From the NCBI GenBank assembly GCA_027576995.1, contig JANBQC010000179.1:1-43553 (forward strand): DNA of 43,553 bases. Direction: 5' to 3'. Position 1 is the first letter of the stretch; every line of letters starts with the position of its first letter. Positions 1 through 11,250 of this stretch are shown here, piece by piece. Origin of the DNA: Dimargaris cristalligena (lineage: Eukaryota; Kickxellomycota; Dimargaritomycetes; Dimargaritales; Dimargaritaceae). Below the pieces are notes generated by a model. That model searched no databases and was not told the origin of the DNA. It was given only the letters and a program-made list of their open reading frames with translations. The position numbers were made by a program, and so were the translations under genes.

Positions 1-83
1 ATTTGATTAATGGACGTTAGGTACATCATCGGTGACATCACCAAAGCTTAAGGGTGTTCAGTACCTGTCACAACACAATATAC

Positions 84-156
84 GGTTGAATAGTGTAGTT
101 GGTTATCACACGGGATTCTGATTCCCGTGACCCGAGTTCGAATCTCGGTTCGACCT
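84..156 (+). tRNA. tRNA-Gln (anticodon CUG)
   Basis: A full cloverleaf folds by eye. The seven-base acceptor stem GGTTGAA pairs with TTCGACC (one T-G wobble). The anticodon stem CGGGA/TCCCG encloses the loop TTCTGAT with anticodon CTG, which reads CAG (Gln). The T arm is CCGAG-TTCGAAT-CTCGG. There is no intron and no encoded CCA, as expected for a eukaryotic nuclear tRNA gene. The internal A and B boxes are the D and T arms. A T6 run follows at 159-164. Confidence 0.95.
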
Positions 157-158
157 TA

Positions 159-164
159 TTTTTT
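159..164 (+). terminator. RNA polymerase III terminator of tRNA-Gln
   Basis: A run of six T residues lies two bases after the discriminator base of the tRNA. This is the usual Pol III stop signal. Confidence 0.75.
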
Positions 165-409
165 CAATTTTTATTTTATTATATCCCCACAACAGAACTC
201 TCTTTGTTCAATTTTATATCATGACATTGCCCTGTTCGTCTACATCATAAATATCCTCATTAATGAGTATTACAACTATATCAAAAGCTTTTCCGGAAAA
301 TGGCTCAGTTGGCCATCTCTTTCTCTTTACAAGCCAGGTAGAGTGCATTGGGGAATAGCTGGCTACTTGAAGATGAAGAGTTTTGGGGTTTAGTCTATAA
401 CTGTATATA

Positions 410-546
410 GGTGAAATTTGGTCCAGCTGTATAGGGTTTTGACTGATATGTGCACGCGGAGATGGGTGGGATATTCATGTTCAACCAGTAGTATTCGCCT
501 CATCTAACAGATTTTTCGTTTTACAGCCTGGTTGAATTTCGCCTTA
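410..546 (+). mobile_element. MITE-like element, copy 1 (degenerate end)
   Basis: Left end TAGGTGAAATTTGGTCCAGC and right end ...GCCTGGTTGAATTTCGCC match the inverted ends of the family defined by copies 2, 5 and 7. The middle keeps the shared CAACCAGTAGTATT and GATTTTTCGTT blocks. The right end is eroded, so no target duplication can be assigned. Confidence 0.75.
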
Positions 547-963
547 AACCCCATGATGCCCAAACAGATCTAATCACCCTCTCCCTTAATAGTTACACTG
601 TAGCGGGCCTACAGCGGGGGGGGGGCACTTAGGCACCCTGCCGGTCACCGTTGACTTCTCGAGTATTTAAACATAAATAATATTGGAGAACTACGGGGAA
701 AGCTAGTGAGAAGAATGGTAGAATGATTGACGACTCCAGCACAGATGACGCGCGTGAGAGGTCAATTAATAGAATAAGACCGATTTGGCCACTAAAAAAA
801 AAAGTATGTCTGGGGAAGCTTTTCATTTTTAAATATAGTAAGTATAATAAAGAAACTATTTTACGAAACAAACGTTACATAATAACGCAGGTAGGTGTTA
901 ATCTGGAAAAAGAGGGCCGGGCCAAAAGATAAATAAAAATAGAAAAATTGAAGTGAATGGAAT

Positions 964-2475
<1,512 letters not shown>

Positions 2476-3016
2476 GGTGGGGAATGTGGTGTGGGTTAGG
2501 GAGGGGCGGCTATTGTGGTATTCGGAGGCGCAACGGAGCTTGATAAAACGCTGGTATTAGAAAGGTAGTGAGATAGTCTAGAAAAGATATCCGTTCGGGT
2601 AGCACAGGGCCCGGGAGCCGGAGCAGTACTAAATATTTATAAGGTGAGGGGGGGTATCCCAGCTTGGAGAAAAAAAGGACCAGTAGACAGGATTGGCTGG
2701 CTTGATTGCCCGAATCAAGGGCCCAACAGGAGAAAGGGGGCTTAATCAGTCACCAAGAAGGGCTACTATAATGCTGCTGCGTGGCTTGGGGTTGGTTAAG
2801 CAAGGGGGGGGATATAGCCCTTATTCATTATACCCAGCCTCCCTATCGAACAGTTGGGGCACGTGATGCAAGGGTGGGTTTGTGAAGAGAGAGCCCCTCT
2901 CCTTCCATTTGCGCCCATCGAAGCCCCAGGAATATTGCTGTAAAATATAACAGGCAGCTGAAAGAAGCATCCGTATCTCAAGGACAAAACACCGCGCGAG
3001 GTGTGGGTGGGCCATG

Positions 3017-3025
3017 ATGAGTCAT
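3017..3025. promoter_or_regulatory. Perfect Gcn4/bZIP-type palindrome ATGAGTCAT
   Basis: Exact match to the Gcn4 consensus ATGASTCAT, about 540 bases upstream of the DAHP synthase start. Amino-acid biosynthetic genes of fungi are classic Gcn4 targets; binding here is inferred. Confidence 0.4.
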
Positions 3026-3550
3026 TTAGGGTGATGTGTCAGTTAATAAATGGGCGAGTATGGCTGTGGTGTGGGTTGGTGAATATTCGAACATGCGCCC
3101 CCCTGATGTAGAAAACCAGTATTCCATGTCAAGAAATCCACTTGATTTCCCCTAAACCACCCCAAACTGCAAAATGAACAAACGGCAGAAAGTCCGTTCG
3201 TCGGTAGCGGCCGACCTGCATACCACTTTACATAACCCTTACGATTTCCCGTGAAGCTCCGCCATCGAGCAAGTCGCCCCCAATTAGCCTAACCTTCTCC
3301 GGACTATACTAGGAAGCCTTTCTTGTTTTACTCGGGTTTACGGGCAAGCCTGCTACGTCGAGCAGGTATAATAGACAGACACAGATAACAATGATGATGA
3401 GCTCATCGCGCAATCTAAAATTAGGGCACCATCAGTCAGCTGCTCCCACCGCGTTTGACCAGTTTAGCCCGGCCGAGCTCCGAAGGAATGACTGCAGCAC
3501 ATGCCACTAGGCCCCAACCTGCCATTCGTCGGAATAATGGCGTGCAGCGC

Positions 3551-3557
3551 TGAGTCA
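3551..3557. promoter_or_regulatory. TGAGTCA core (Gcn4/AP-1-type)
   Basis: Second TGASTCA core in the divergent spacer, inside CTGAGTCAT, about 470 bases upstream of BNA1. Functional use is inferred from clustering with the two neighbouring sites. Confidence 0.3.
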
Positions 3558-3767
3558 TTTTGGGGGATTGTGCTTTATACACCAGTTCCGGCTGCAGGAC
3601 TATAGTAACCCCAACGGGGCTGACGGAAGATTTCATTTTGATAAGAGAGGCCGTCGCGAGAGTTCCCCATATCAGTGTCCACATCACCAGCGCTGGATGG
3701 GAAATAGAGCCCTGTAACTAACTTATCGCTGGGTTGGGTAGGTCTCACTATCCAGCCACGGATAACA

Positions 3768-3774
3768 TGACTCA
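3768..3774. promoter_or_regulatory. TGACTCA core (Gcn4/AP-1-type)
   Basis: Third core, inside ATGACTCAC, about 255 bases upstream of the BNA1 start. This spacing is typical of fungal upstream activating sites; binding is inferred. Confidence 0.35.
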
Positions 3775-4029
3775 CCCCCCGCGGTTCCACACCGCAACGG
3801 CCCAGGGGTTTCGGCGGGCGGCCAAGAAAGAGTAGATCACACAGCCAAGCTCCCTTTTCCGGCCTAGGGGAATTAGCCGATTCCTTTATTGAAATTGACC
3901 CTCATTCTCTATTCCTTTTTTACACTACGGAGTATTTCCGCCCTAACCCCGACTAGCTAACAAACGTGCCCAGCCCAGACTCGATCAACGCCCCCCACCA
4001 AACACTGTCGAAACCAGACAAGCCTCACC

Positions 4030-5211
4030 ATGCCCCTTGCCTCGCCCATTAACTTTCCCCGCTGGCTCGAGGCCAACAAGCATCGCTTGGTGCCTCCCGT
4101 CAACAACGCTCTTCTCCAGCAGGGCGACTTCCTCATTATGATCGTGGGCGGCCCCAACCGTCGCACCGACTACCACCTTAACCAAACCGAGGTACGCCTG
4201 GGCTGTCTACCACACACCGCTAGAGTGTTTGCTTAAATCATCCATTCCACAATCACCCTATAGTGATTGGCTATTCCTGAGTATTTGTGTATGTATAGAG
4301 AGGGTATCTTTTACCTATAGGTGCCATACCTATCCCCTATTTCGCCAGCTATTTCCTCTGTAGTTGATCCACTACTAATAGTTGCTCCCCTATTATCTCC
4401 CCAAAATCAACCACGCCCTCGTCGGCTTCTCCCATTATAACTGCCCATCTCTACCCGAAGGAATGGTTCTACCAATACCAGGGCAACATGCTCCTAAAAG
4501 TGGTAGATGACGGGAAGTTTGTCGACATTCCAATCAACGAGGGCGACATGTTCTTGCTTCCTGGTAAGTTGAGTGGTATTCCCAAATCCCATTCACAATA
4601 GAGAGTTATATACTACCTGCATTAATTAATCATCGGTCGGTTACTCTCCCGACATCCACTCTTTCCCATCTCACCTGTACTCGCATCTGGCATTCCCATT
4701 TTCATGGATTATCCCCATCTTTTAAAATACCTAAAATATAGCCAATACACCCCACTGCCCGGTACGTTTCGCCGACACCGTTGGGATCGTTATCGAGCGC
4801 AAGCGACGAGCTGATGAAACCGGTAGGTGATTCTCTGTAATAGATTGCCGATAATGTAGATTCCAGCCGGACGCCGGGAGGTTTCCTAATCCAAATGAGG
4901 TTAACCTTCCGATCCGGAATTTCCGTCTGTAATCCGGGTAGCGACTTTGATTATCCGGGCTATATGGCTAGTATATATGGCAGTCTATCCCAACTAACAT
5001 CGCCCACTGCATTCTTGTGTTTTAATTGGGTTTCTGGAAACCCCCAGATGGACTGCGCTGGTACTGTGACCAATGTCGCGAGCTTCTTTACGAAGAGACA
5101 TTTCACTGCCAAGACTTGGGCAGTGACTTGAAGCCCATCATTGAGCGCTACGCCCAAGACGAGTCCTTGCGACTGTGTGCCAAGTGTGGTCACTTAAATG
5201 AGGCCAGATAG
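4030..5211 (+). CDS. BNA1: 3-hydroxyanthranilate 3,4-dioxygenase
   Basis: Opens the ring of 3-hydroxyanthranilate in the kynurenine route from tryptophan to quinolinate and NAD; cytosolic non-haem iron cupin. Four exons: 4030-4191, 4461-4563, 4742-4822 and 5048-5211, all phases closing, giving 169 residues (yeast-like length). Exon 1 carries [20 protein letters not shown], exon 2 [15 protein letters not shown] and GDMFLLP, exon 3 [20 protein letters not shown]. The expected iron ligands are His49, Glu55 and His93. The C-terminal rubredoxin-like site is kept as two CxxC pairs (Cys122/125 and 159/162). The donors GTACGC, GTAAGT and GTAGGT are visible. The open frame that runs into exon 4 from 5026 is intronic before 5048. 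It converges on the dihydrofolate reductase gene, with 363 bases between the two stops. Confidence 0.93.
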
Positions 5212-5280
5212 TCCGATTCACGCGATTCGGTTTGTCGAAATGTGTCAGGAAGCTTGCCCGTATAGCTTCTACACACATAG

Positions 5281-5306
5281 ATATCTATACATGTGTGTAT
5301 AGATAT
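5281..5306. repeat. Perfect 10-bp hairpin downstream of BNA1
   Basis: ATATCTATAC and GTATAGATAT pair perfectly around a six-base loop, 70 bases after the BNA1 stop. It may lie in the 3' untranslated region. It is AT-rich and may be chance. Confidence 0.4.
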
Positions 5307-5574
5307 TGTAGCCCGCTATTTTGAAGGGTATTTTATGGAGATGATTTTTTATTCCAGGCGACTTGTCCGATGGAATACTGGCCAAAAGGCCAGTCTATTA
5401 CTATATAAGAGCCCCACCATTTGTCTATTTTGTATATGCATCTCAGTTTATCTTTTTGGATAAATATAGCCGTTCCTGATACAAGTGGATTGAAGCCTCT
5501 GTAGATACACACCCACATACATCGGAAACATACTTATTTACGCTCCACTATATAAGCCCAGTAACTATAAATTA

Positions 5575-6529
5575 CTAAAGAGCCTCCAAAAGGACAAATT
5601 CGTAGCGATGGCCACTTTCCTGCTGGGCCTCAGGGGATACCACAACTGGCGCCACAATTTCCACTAGTCGGCTATGCGGCTGGCGTACAAATCGAGTCGG
5701 GATGGGTCCAAAGAACGTGTCGTAAGGGGTTGCATCATCGGCCGGTGTATCCATCAGCTCCACCTCCGTTAGGAAAATCTTCTTACACAGGGGGTGGGCC
5801 AGGCAGGCATCGTAGACCTGCCCACCACCGATAATATATGTATCACCCAGTACTACATCGCTGGCCGGGGTGACGTTTGATTGCAAAGGTTGTGGGAGTA
5901 GTGATGTGAGATAGTCGAGGGCTAAGTCGAGGGATGACACAACCCGGAGGTTCGTACTGGTTTGGTGGCCGGACGATCTACATACCGGGCCGAATTACCG
6001 CAAAACATAAAGAAAAAAACAAAAGGAAAATCGGGGACATTATATAACAATGTGTATCTAAAATGCTAGGTATTGACCAGGGCTAGAGCTCTTCACCCTC
6101 TAAACGACGGTCAGAATCCGATTGCCAGCGGCCTTGACCTATTTTACGAACGTTCGTTAAAACTTACGCTAAAAGGTCGGGGTTGCGCGATATCACGATA
6201 TTGATGCGGTCTTTGAGGGGTCGAAAGCGGGGGGGAATCGATTCCCAAGTGCGACGGCCCATAATGACCGCATTGCGCACGGGGACTGAACCCACCGCCC
6301 CTTCAGGCGTGTCCGTATTAGGCAAGCCCCGCCGCGGTTGGGCCGACGCCGCTGCCGCCAACGCTCCGGTCGTCAATTGCCGGAAAAATTTCATATCCCC
6401 CGCCAGGCGCCAAGGCAGGTCCCCCCCTTGCCCAATCCCCCCACCCTCCCGGGCGGCGGCCACCACTATGCGGAGCTCTAGTGGCAGGGCCGCCGAAGCG
6501 GATGTGGTTGGAAGAGTTGAATCGGCCAT
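5575..6529 (-). CDS. DFR1: Dihydrofolate reductase
   Basis: Reduces dihydrofolate to tetrahydrofolate with NADPH, for thymidylate, purine and methionine synthesis; cytosolic. Two exons on the minus strand: 6529-6168 and 5956-5575, with a 211-base intron (donor GTAAGT, acceptor CCAG). The product is 247 residues. Key parts are GIGQGGDLPWRLAGDMKFF with the catalytic acid Asp45, NAVIMGRRTWESIPPRFRPL (NADPH site), RINIVISRNPDLLATNLRVV across the splice, SSLDLALDYL and YIIGGGQVYDACL. An insertion of about 30 Ala/Pro/Gly-rich residues (roughly 54-84) sits between the first helix and the NADPH strand, making the enzyme longer than most fungal relatives. The start ATG is followed by a short polar tail before LRIVVAAA. 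No thymidylate synthase domain is fused to it. Confidence 0.95.
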
Positions 6530-6925
6530 AGTGGGTAAGGTAGTGGTGGGTCGGGGACTGTCGAAGCAATGCCGCAGTGGCTTAAAAAGAAACCCGGGCG
6601 GTTAAATAAATGGGATTGTGGGAGGTTTTTACCAAAGTGGAAATGCCCAAAAAGAAACCAAAGCAGATAGTTAGGAAAAGCGAGATATACGAAGAACGGG
6701 GAGAATGAGCGAGTAGAGTTAACGGGAAAGGCAGAGAGAGAGGGTCTTGAGAAATATACAACGTTACCCAATGGTGGTTCAACTGGCCCTGGGGATACAA
6801 TGGAGTGGGTGGGAAAGCCCTGGCAGGTTTGACAAATGTAACCATTACTTAGCAGGTTTGACTAGGTTAAAATGACAGGGAGGATAGCTAACCAGAAGGG
6901 AGGATTTGCAACTAAAGGAAACATA

Positions 6926-7063
6926 TGGGAGTAGTTCAACAAGGCTGTATAACGAAAAATCCATTTGATGAGGCAGGTACTACTGGTTGAAAATAAACAT
7001 CCCACCAATTTTCCCATACACATATCGGTTAAACCCTTATACAGCCAAGCTGAACTTTACCCA
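6926..7063 (-). mobile_element. MITE-like element, copy 2 (intact, 138 bp)
   Basis: Minus-strand copy with ends TGGGAGTAGTTCAACAAGGC and ...GCTTGGCTGAACTTTACCCA read as inverted ends. It is flanked by TA on both sides (6924-6925 and 7064-7065). It belongs to the same subfamily as the copies at 35167 and 41038. Confidence 0.88.
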
Positions 7064-7149
7064 TATATTGACAGGAGGCAAGTGAGTGAGTGAGAGAAAG
7101 GGGTAATTAAAACTACGCCCCTGCCGTAGCCTCTAGATCCTGAAAGACA

Positions 7150-7285
7150 TGGGTGAAATTCGGCCCAGCTGTATAAGGTTTTAAATGATGTGTATGGGAT
7201 AATGTATGGGAGATTTATTTTCAACCAGTAAGATTTGCTTCATCCAATGGATTTTTCGCTATACAGCTCGGTTGAACCTCTCCCA
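7150..7285 (+). mobile_element. MITE-like element, copy 3 (intact, 136 bp)
   Basis: Plus-strand copy, ends TGGGTGAAATTCGGCCCAGC and GGTTGAACCTCTCCCA. It is flanked by CA on both sides (7148-7149 and 7286-7287). It belongs to the second subfamily, closest to the copy at 39522 (about nine differences by eye). Confidence 0.88.
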
Positions 7286-8126
7286 CATGTAAATACCAAT
7301 AATCATTTAAATAATCCCCAACATAGTATCGGTTGATCTGAGGTATCATTTCAACCATAAAAATATGGGACTCCAACGCTTCCACAAAACTCCAGTTATG
7401 CGACCATTAAATAGTATTCCCCAGACAGTCCCCCATATCCAACACAGTTCGCCCTGGCTTGGAACAACCACTAACTGGCAACTGAAGAAGAACAGGCACT
7501 CGGAAAGGGAAACAGGGGTCGGGTAAACATCAATTGAAAATGACCGACCTACACTACTTATATTGGCGTAATAGTATTGAAAATACAAAATATGGGGTAA
7601 TGGGTCGGGAGGGCGGGAAGCAGAACAATGCCAGCACGCCTTGATGGGGTGTGTATTCGGAAGAAAGGCCAGTGTATTTTTATCACATTTGCGCTGGACA
7701 TATGTATGACTGATTGGACATTTTTGAACGAGTGTGCCATACGAGAGAGAACTAGAGTTGACCCGATGGCATATGGGAATCAAGGATTGCCCATAAATTG
7801 ATGTACAACCTTAATGCAAGCAAGAGGAGACGGCGATAACGGTGTTTATCGGGGACCATTCCCATGAAGACACCCTTAAATCCCCGTAGTTGTCGTTGTG
7901 TGTTTTATATGTAAATTGCTAAGGATTGCCCACTAAACGCAGCAGCAACTTCGTCGTCACTGTGGTTTCTGTCTATCTTTCTCAATTTCTTAAATATCTC
8001 GTCATTTTTTCTCTTAATGCTAGCATAGGCGGTCTTGGGCACCAACAAGCAAATACTAACGTTTTTTTCTTGACTTGTTTACACCTCAATAGATCCCCTA
8101 GCCCTGCGGCCCAGCTTTTAAATGCA

Positions 8127-9815
8127 ATGCGCTTTAGAACAGAACCCATTTCGTTCTTACTAGGCTTGTTGACTTCAAGCCTTGCCTCCATTCAAAATAA
8201 TATCGCCAGGGGTTTCGCCTGGTATGCAGACAACCAAATTGCCCCCGGTAATTTTCAAAATGCAGCGCAGCATCAATACCAAGAGCCTTTATATCCTGGT
8301 TTGGTCTCCGATGATGCCCATTTGTACTCATCCGCTCCATTCTATGACAAAGAATTAGACATCTACCAATCTATTTTGAAAGACATCTCTGTCGAAGATA
8401 CGCCGGAATCCCAAGTATTCGGGGCTCCTCCAGCCGTGGTCGTGGCCCAGCCCGATCCCGAATGGGGTTTGGACAGTTTTCCAAGCCCTCCCAAAGCTCT
8501 GGGTCGTAGTGATAAAGAGCCGGCCTGGAACCAACCGGGCTCTGATGACCTACCGCCGGACTACTACAATGCCTATATTCCGTTCACATTTGACCCCATA
8601 GCCATTGAACCGGGCTATATGGAGGATAGTAGTACTAGGAGTAGTGGTGGTGGTGTATTTTCATTCACGGACCAGCTCGATGTTGATAATTCGCCATCAA
8701 TCAACTTTTTCGGGTATAATCCGACCGCCTTAGTACCAAAGCCAGTCGAACCGTATCAATCGGAGGATAGCAGGATCAATGGGGACAACCTTCAATTCAC
8801 CAACAAATACGGCTCTGATTATCCGTCCCCGCTCTATGGCGGTGGGAGTATTTCGGGCCCTTTGGTGGCGGGTTCCTTTCAACCATATCCAGTAGAGGCT
8901 CGGATTGATCCAACGGGCGGATTGTTATTCCCAAACCCCAGTGAAAACAGCGATTCACCACCGGGCTACTGCCGCGAGTGTGATATTTTGGCTGCGTCTA
9001 ACCCAGAATTCAGCGAACCACCCCAATGGGAGGGCTATGATAACCCGGGGAATATCCCCCCATCTTCAGCACAACCGTTTATATTCAACTATCCGCTACC
9101 GGAATTTTGCCCCCAGTGTATTCCGCCCACGCCACAACCCCCCGCCCCTGTCAACCCGGGTCGCGGTATAGTAAACCGGGGCCGAGGCCATCTCCGTCGG
9201 TATCCTAACCCGAAGGCGACGAACGTGGGCCCGGCTAGCGGTATTCCGGGGGAAGCTGGTGACCCAAATCATGGCGGGATAAACCGGGGCCGAGGCCATC
9301 TCCGTCGGTATCCTAATCCGAAGGCGACGAACGTGGGCCCGGCTAGCGGTATTTCGGGGGAAGCTGGTGACCCAAATCATGGCAGGATAAACCGGGGCCA
9401 GGGCCAACTCCGGCATCACCCTATTCCAGCCGTGGTGACAACATTAGGGCTGACCGATAGTACACCGGGGGAGACGGGTGTTGACTCTCCGGTGGCGGAC
9501 CCCACACCATCACCACCGCCACCGCCACCCCGCCGGGCGGCGCATCCAAGGAAGAAGGCCGCCCGCCTAAGCCCACCCTATAAATGTCCCTTTTGTGAAC
9601 GCCAGTTTATTCGTAAGTACGACATGGAGCGACATATCCGTATTCATACCGGCGAGAAACCGTTCATCTGTAAAACCTGCCTTGAGACTTTTATTCGTAA
9701 GGACACCCTTAAAACCCACCGCTGGAGGTCGGGATGCAATCGACGACAGCCGGCTGCCTGTGAACTAGTTGATACAATGTCCCCTTCCTCCTCAAGGCCT
9801 GATATTAATCAATAG
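8127..9815 (+). CDS. C2H2 zinc-finger protein with N-terminal signal-peptide-like segment
   Basis: Single-exon gene of 563 residues. The frame is open upstream to 7923, but the first in-frame ATG is at 8127, so that start is chosen. The N-terminus (MRFRTEPISFLLGLLTSSLA) has the basic-hydrophobic-small pattern of a signal peptide. A long Pro/Asp/Tyr-rich, low-complexity middle follows. Near residues 350-430 there are two perfect-phase 36-residue tandem repeats (INRGRGHLRRYPNPKATNVG...) and a partial third. At the C-terminus lie a proline run, a basic RRAAHPRKKAAR stretch and two zinc fingers. Finger one is CPFC-x12-H-x3-H with a TGEKPF linker; finger two is CKTC-x12-H-x5-C, ending in Cys instead of His. 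Fingers of this layout bind DNA in fungal regulators. The signal-like start is at odds with a plain nuclear factor. Function beyond DNA binding is unknown. Confidence 0.8.
   Translation: MRFRTEPISFLLGLLTSSLASIQNNIARGFAWYADNQIAPGNFQNAAQHQYQEPLYPGLVSDDAHLYSSAPFYDKELDIYQSILKDISVEDTPESQVFGAPPAVVVAQPDPEWGLDSFPSPPKALGRSDKEPAWNQPGSDDLPPDYYNAYIPFTFDPIAIEPGYMEDSSTRSSGGGVFSFTDQLDVDNSPSINFFGYNPTALVPKPVEPYQSEDSRINGDNLQFTNKYGSDYPSPLYGGGSISGPLVAGSFQPYPVEARIDPTGGLLFPNPSENSDSPPGYCRECDILAASNPEFSEPPQWEGYDNPGNIPPSSAQPFIFNYPLPEFCPQCIPPTPQPPAPVNPGRGIVNRGRGHLRRYPNPKATNVGPASGIPGEAGDPNHGGINRGRGHLRRYPNPKATNVGPASGISGEAGDPNHGRINRGQGQLRHHPIPAVVTTLGLTDSTPGETGVDSPVADPTPSPPPPPPRRAAHPRKKAARLSPPYKCPFCERQFIRKYDMERHIRIHTGEKPFICKTCLETFIRKDTLKTHRWRSGCNRRQPAACELVDTMSPSSSRPDINQ
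9173..9430 (+). repeat. 108-bp in-frame tandem repeat within the zinc-finger gene
   Basis: Units at 9173-9280 and 9281-9388 are nearly identical (a handful of C/T and G/A differences). A third partial unit starts at 9389. The period of 108 keeps the reading frame and encodes 36 residues. Confidence 0.9.
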
Positions 9816-10383
9816 TAATGGCAGAGGTGAGTGATATTGCAGCTACCCACCCTTGTTCGTTCCATGGTTTGCAAATAATAGGTGGGGTTGTTTGGTTGTT
9901 TCGTACCTTGTCCGAACTTATCTCAACTTGTCATCTAGAAGGGTTATCACACTGTATTCCCTTTATCTTTTTATTGAATATGGAGTATGAAGGGGCTTTC
10001 GATTCCTACTGCAGACGGTGGTTACCCCAAATTATTGGCAAAACACTAAGTAATAGTACAATAAAATTGACGGAAAATTAATGGTTTATTCTCATGACTT
10101 CTGTGGATTAGAACTTTTGTAGAGATCAACCAATTCACATGAAAAGCTATTTTTACCCAAATAAAAAATTGAGCAACCAATGTGCCAACTCAAAGGTTGT
10201 TATAGATATATTGCTTTTGAATAATAAAGTCTGATAAGAAAATACAATAGTGTTTAAGTATAAATGGGGATGCCAAAGAGTGGTAGTATAAAATTACTGA
10301 GAATTAAAGCAGCCATTAGAAAGGGAAGAGTAACCATTCCTACAGGACTGATATATTCTAACATTGGCAAATACCTATGTACT

Positions 10384-10625
10384 GTTATGGTCATATTGAC
10401 CATCTTTAGTAAGCACTGGGTTATCTTATGGCAGATCCTTCCAAATATAGAATATACTGTATTGGTTAATAGGAATAGCCTTCAGGATGACTATAGTACC
10501 CAGCCTAGAACTGGTAATGGACCTATACCAGAGCTCCCGCCCCCTCCATGGATCTAGGAGGTTTCCTTTATGTTATATTTTGTTACACACTATTTGATAT
10601 ACTAATAAACCTTTTATAAAAGGTA
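10384..10625 (+). repeat. Diverged direct repeat, copy a
   Basis: Aligns over about 240 bases with 11251-11495. Shared blocks include ACTGGGTTAT, AATATACT, AGAATAGCCT-like, ATACCCAGCCTAG-like, GATCTAGGAGG and GATATACTAATAA-like strings. It may be one end of a decayed retroelement, but no coding domain supports this. Confidence 0.7.
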
Positions 10626-10826
10626 CAGTACCAGTACTGAGGCATGTTAGTTGAATAGCTACTCCAGATGGGGATGCTGTCCCCAGGATTTATCAGTAGT
10701 TAAGGCAGACTATCCATATATTAAGTACCTAATCATATATTATTAACTGAGGATAGATAGCTAGGTGAGAAATGTATAAAAAGTAAAGAGCATATAAGAT
10801 CTTTATAACTCTAGCTATTGTTACTA

Positions 10827-10906
10827 TCACCTGGGTTATCTACTCTTAGTCCATCAAGAGTCCCTGTCACCTAGGTTAACCCCTCTTTTTTTATTAAGAG
10901 TCCTGA
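10827..10906 (+). repeat. 40-bp tandem duplication inside the CpG-erased tract
   Basis: Two diverged 40-base units start at TCACCTGGGTTA (10827) and TCACCTAGGTTA (10867). Each has AAGAGTCC near its end at the same offset. Confidence 0.6.
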
Positions 10907-11250
10907 GGATAGGCTTCTAATAGTAGATAGGGCTTAGGCTTGGCTAAGTGGGCTACTAGCATCAGATACAGGATACTGTACTCACTAATAAAGGCTAAGT
11001 GTAGGTATATGCAAGGGATATACAGCAGGTACACTTGCTAGTCAGTATAAGGGGGAATAAGTATAAATAGAGATTATTAGGGTAAACTAAGGGGTAAGAA
11101 TATGCTAAGGAATCTAACTGGTCCCAATAGGGCCTAGTTATATATATTTAGGGATAGCTCTATAGGGTGGTCCTAAGGGAAGGATACTACTAAGACTAAG
11201 GTATAGACAAATGGGCTGACAAGATAGTCATGGGTATCTGGAAGTCTCTG

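Larger units (their letters stand above)
157..963. other. Spacer between tRNA-Gln and DAHP synthase
   Basis: No gene is supported. It holds one degenerate MITE copy (410-546) and a G-run near 616-626. The short open frames here show no family resemblance and no splice-linked continuation. Confidence 0.6.
2476..4029. promoter_or_regulatory. Divergent promoter region of DAHP synthase and BNA1
   Basis: This 1.55-kb spacer separates two head-to-head genes. No coding exon is supported; open frames at 2796-3015 and 3436-3790 lack recognisable domains. It contains three TGASTCA cores (annotated separately), G-rich tracts, and pyrimidine-rich sequence before the BNA1 start. It is the likely shared regulatory region (inference). 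Confidence 0.55.
6530..8126. other. Spacer with inverted MITE pair upstream of the zinc-finger gene
   Basis: No gene is supported. It contains two full MITE copies in opposite orientation (6926-7063 and 7150-7285). The open frame at 7346-7783 on the minus strand has no recognisable domain or good start context. The frame just upstream of 8127 is open but has no ATG. Confidence 0.55.

Noticed and set aside
3436..3790. Two overlapping minus-strand frames
   Set aside because: Inside the divergent promoter; no recognisable product, and they overlap Gcn4-type sites.
7346..7783. Minus-strand frame of 145 codons
   Set aside because: No domain, signal or splice partner; composition looks like spacer.
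7926..8126. Upstream extension of the zinc-finger reading frame
   Set aside because: Open but without ATG; it begins with TTG after a TAA. Fungal nuclear genes start at ATG, so the start at 8127 is preferred.
10264..10557. 97-codon frame in the CpG-erased tract
   Set aside because: Overlaps the dispersed repeat; the second repeat copy does not keep the frame.
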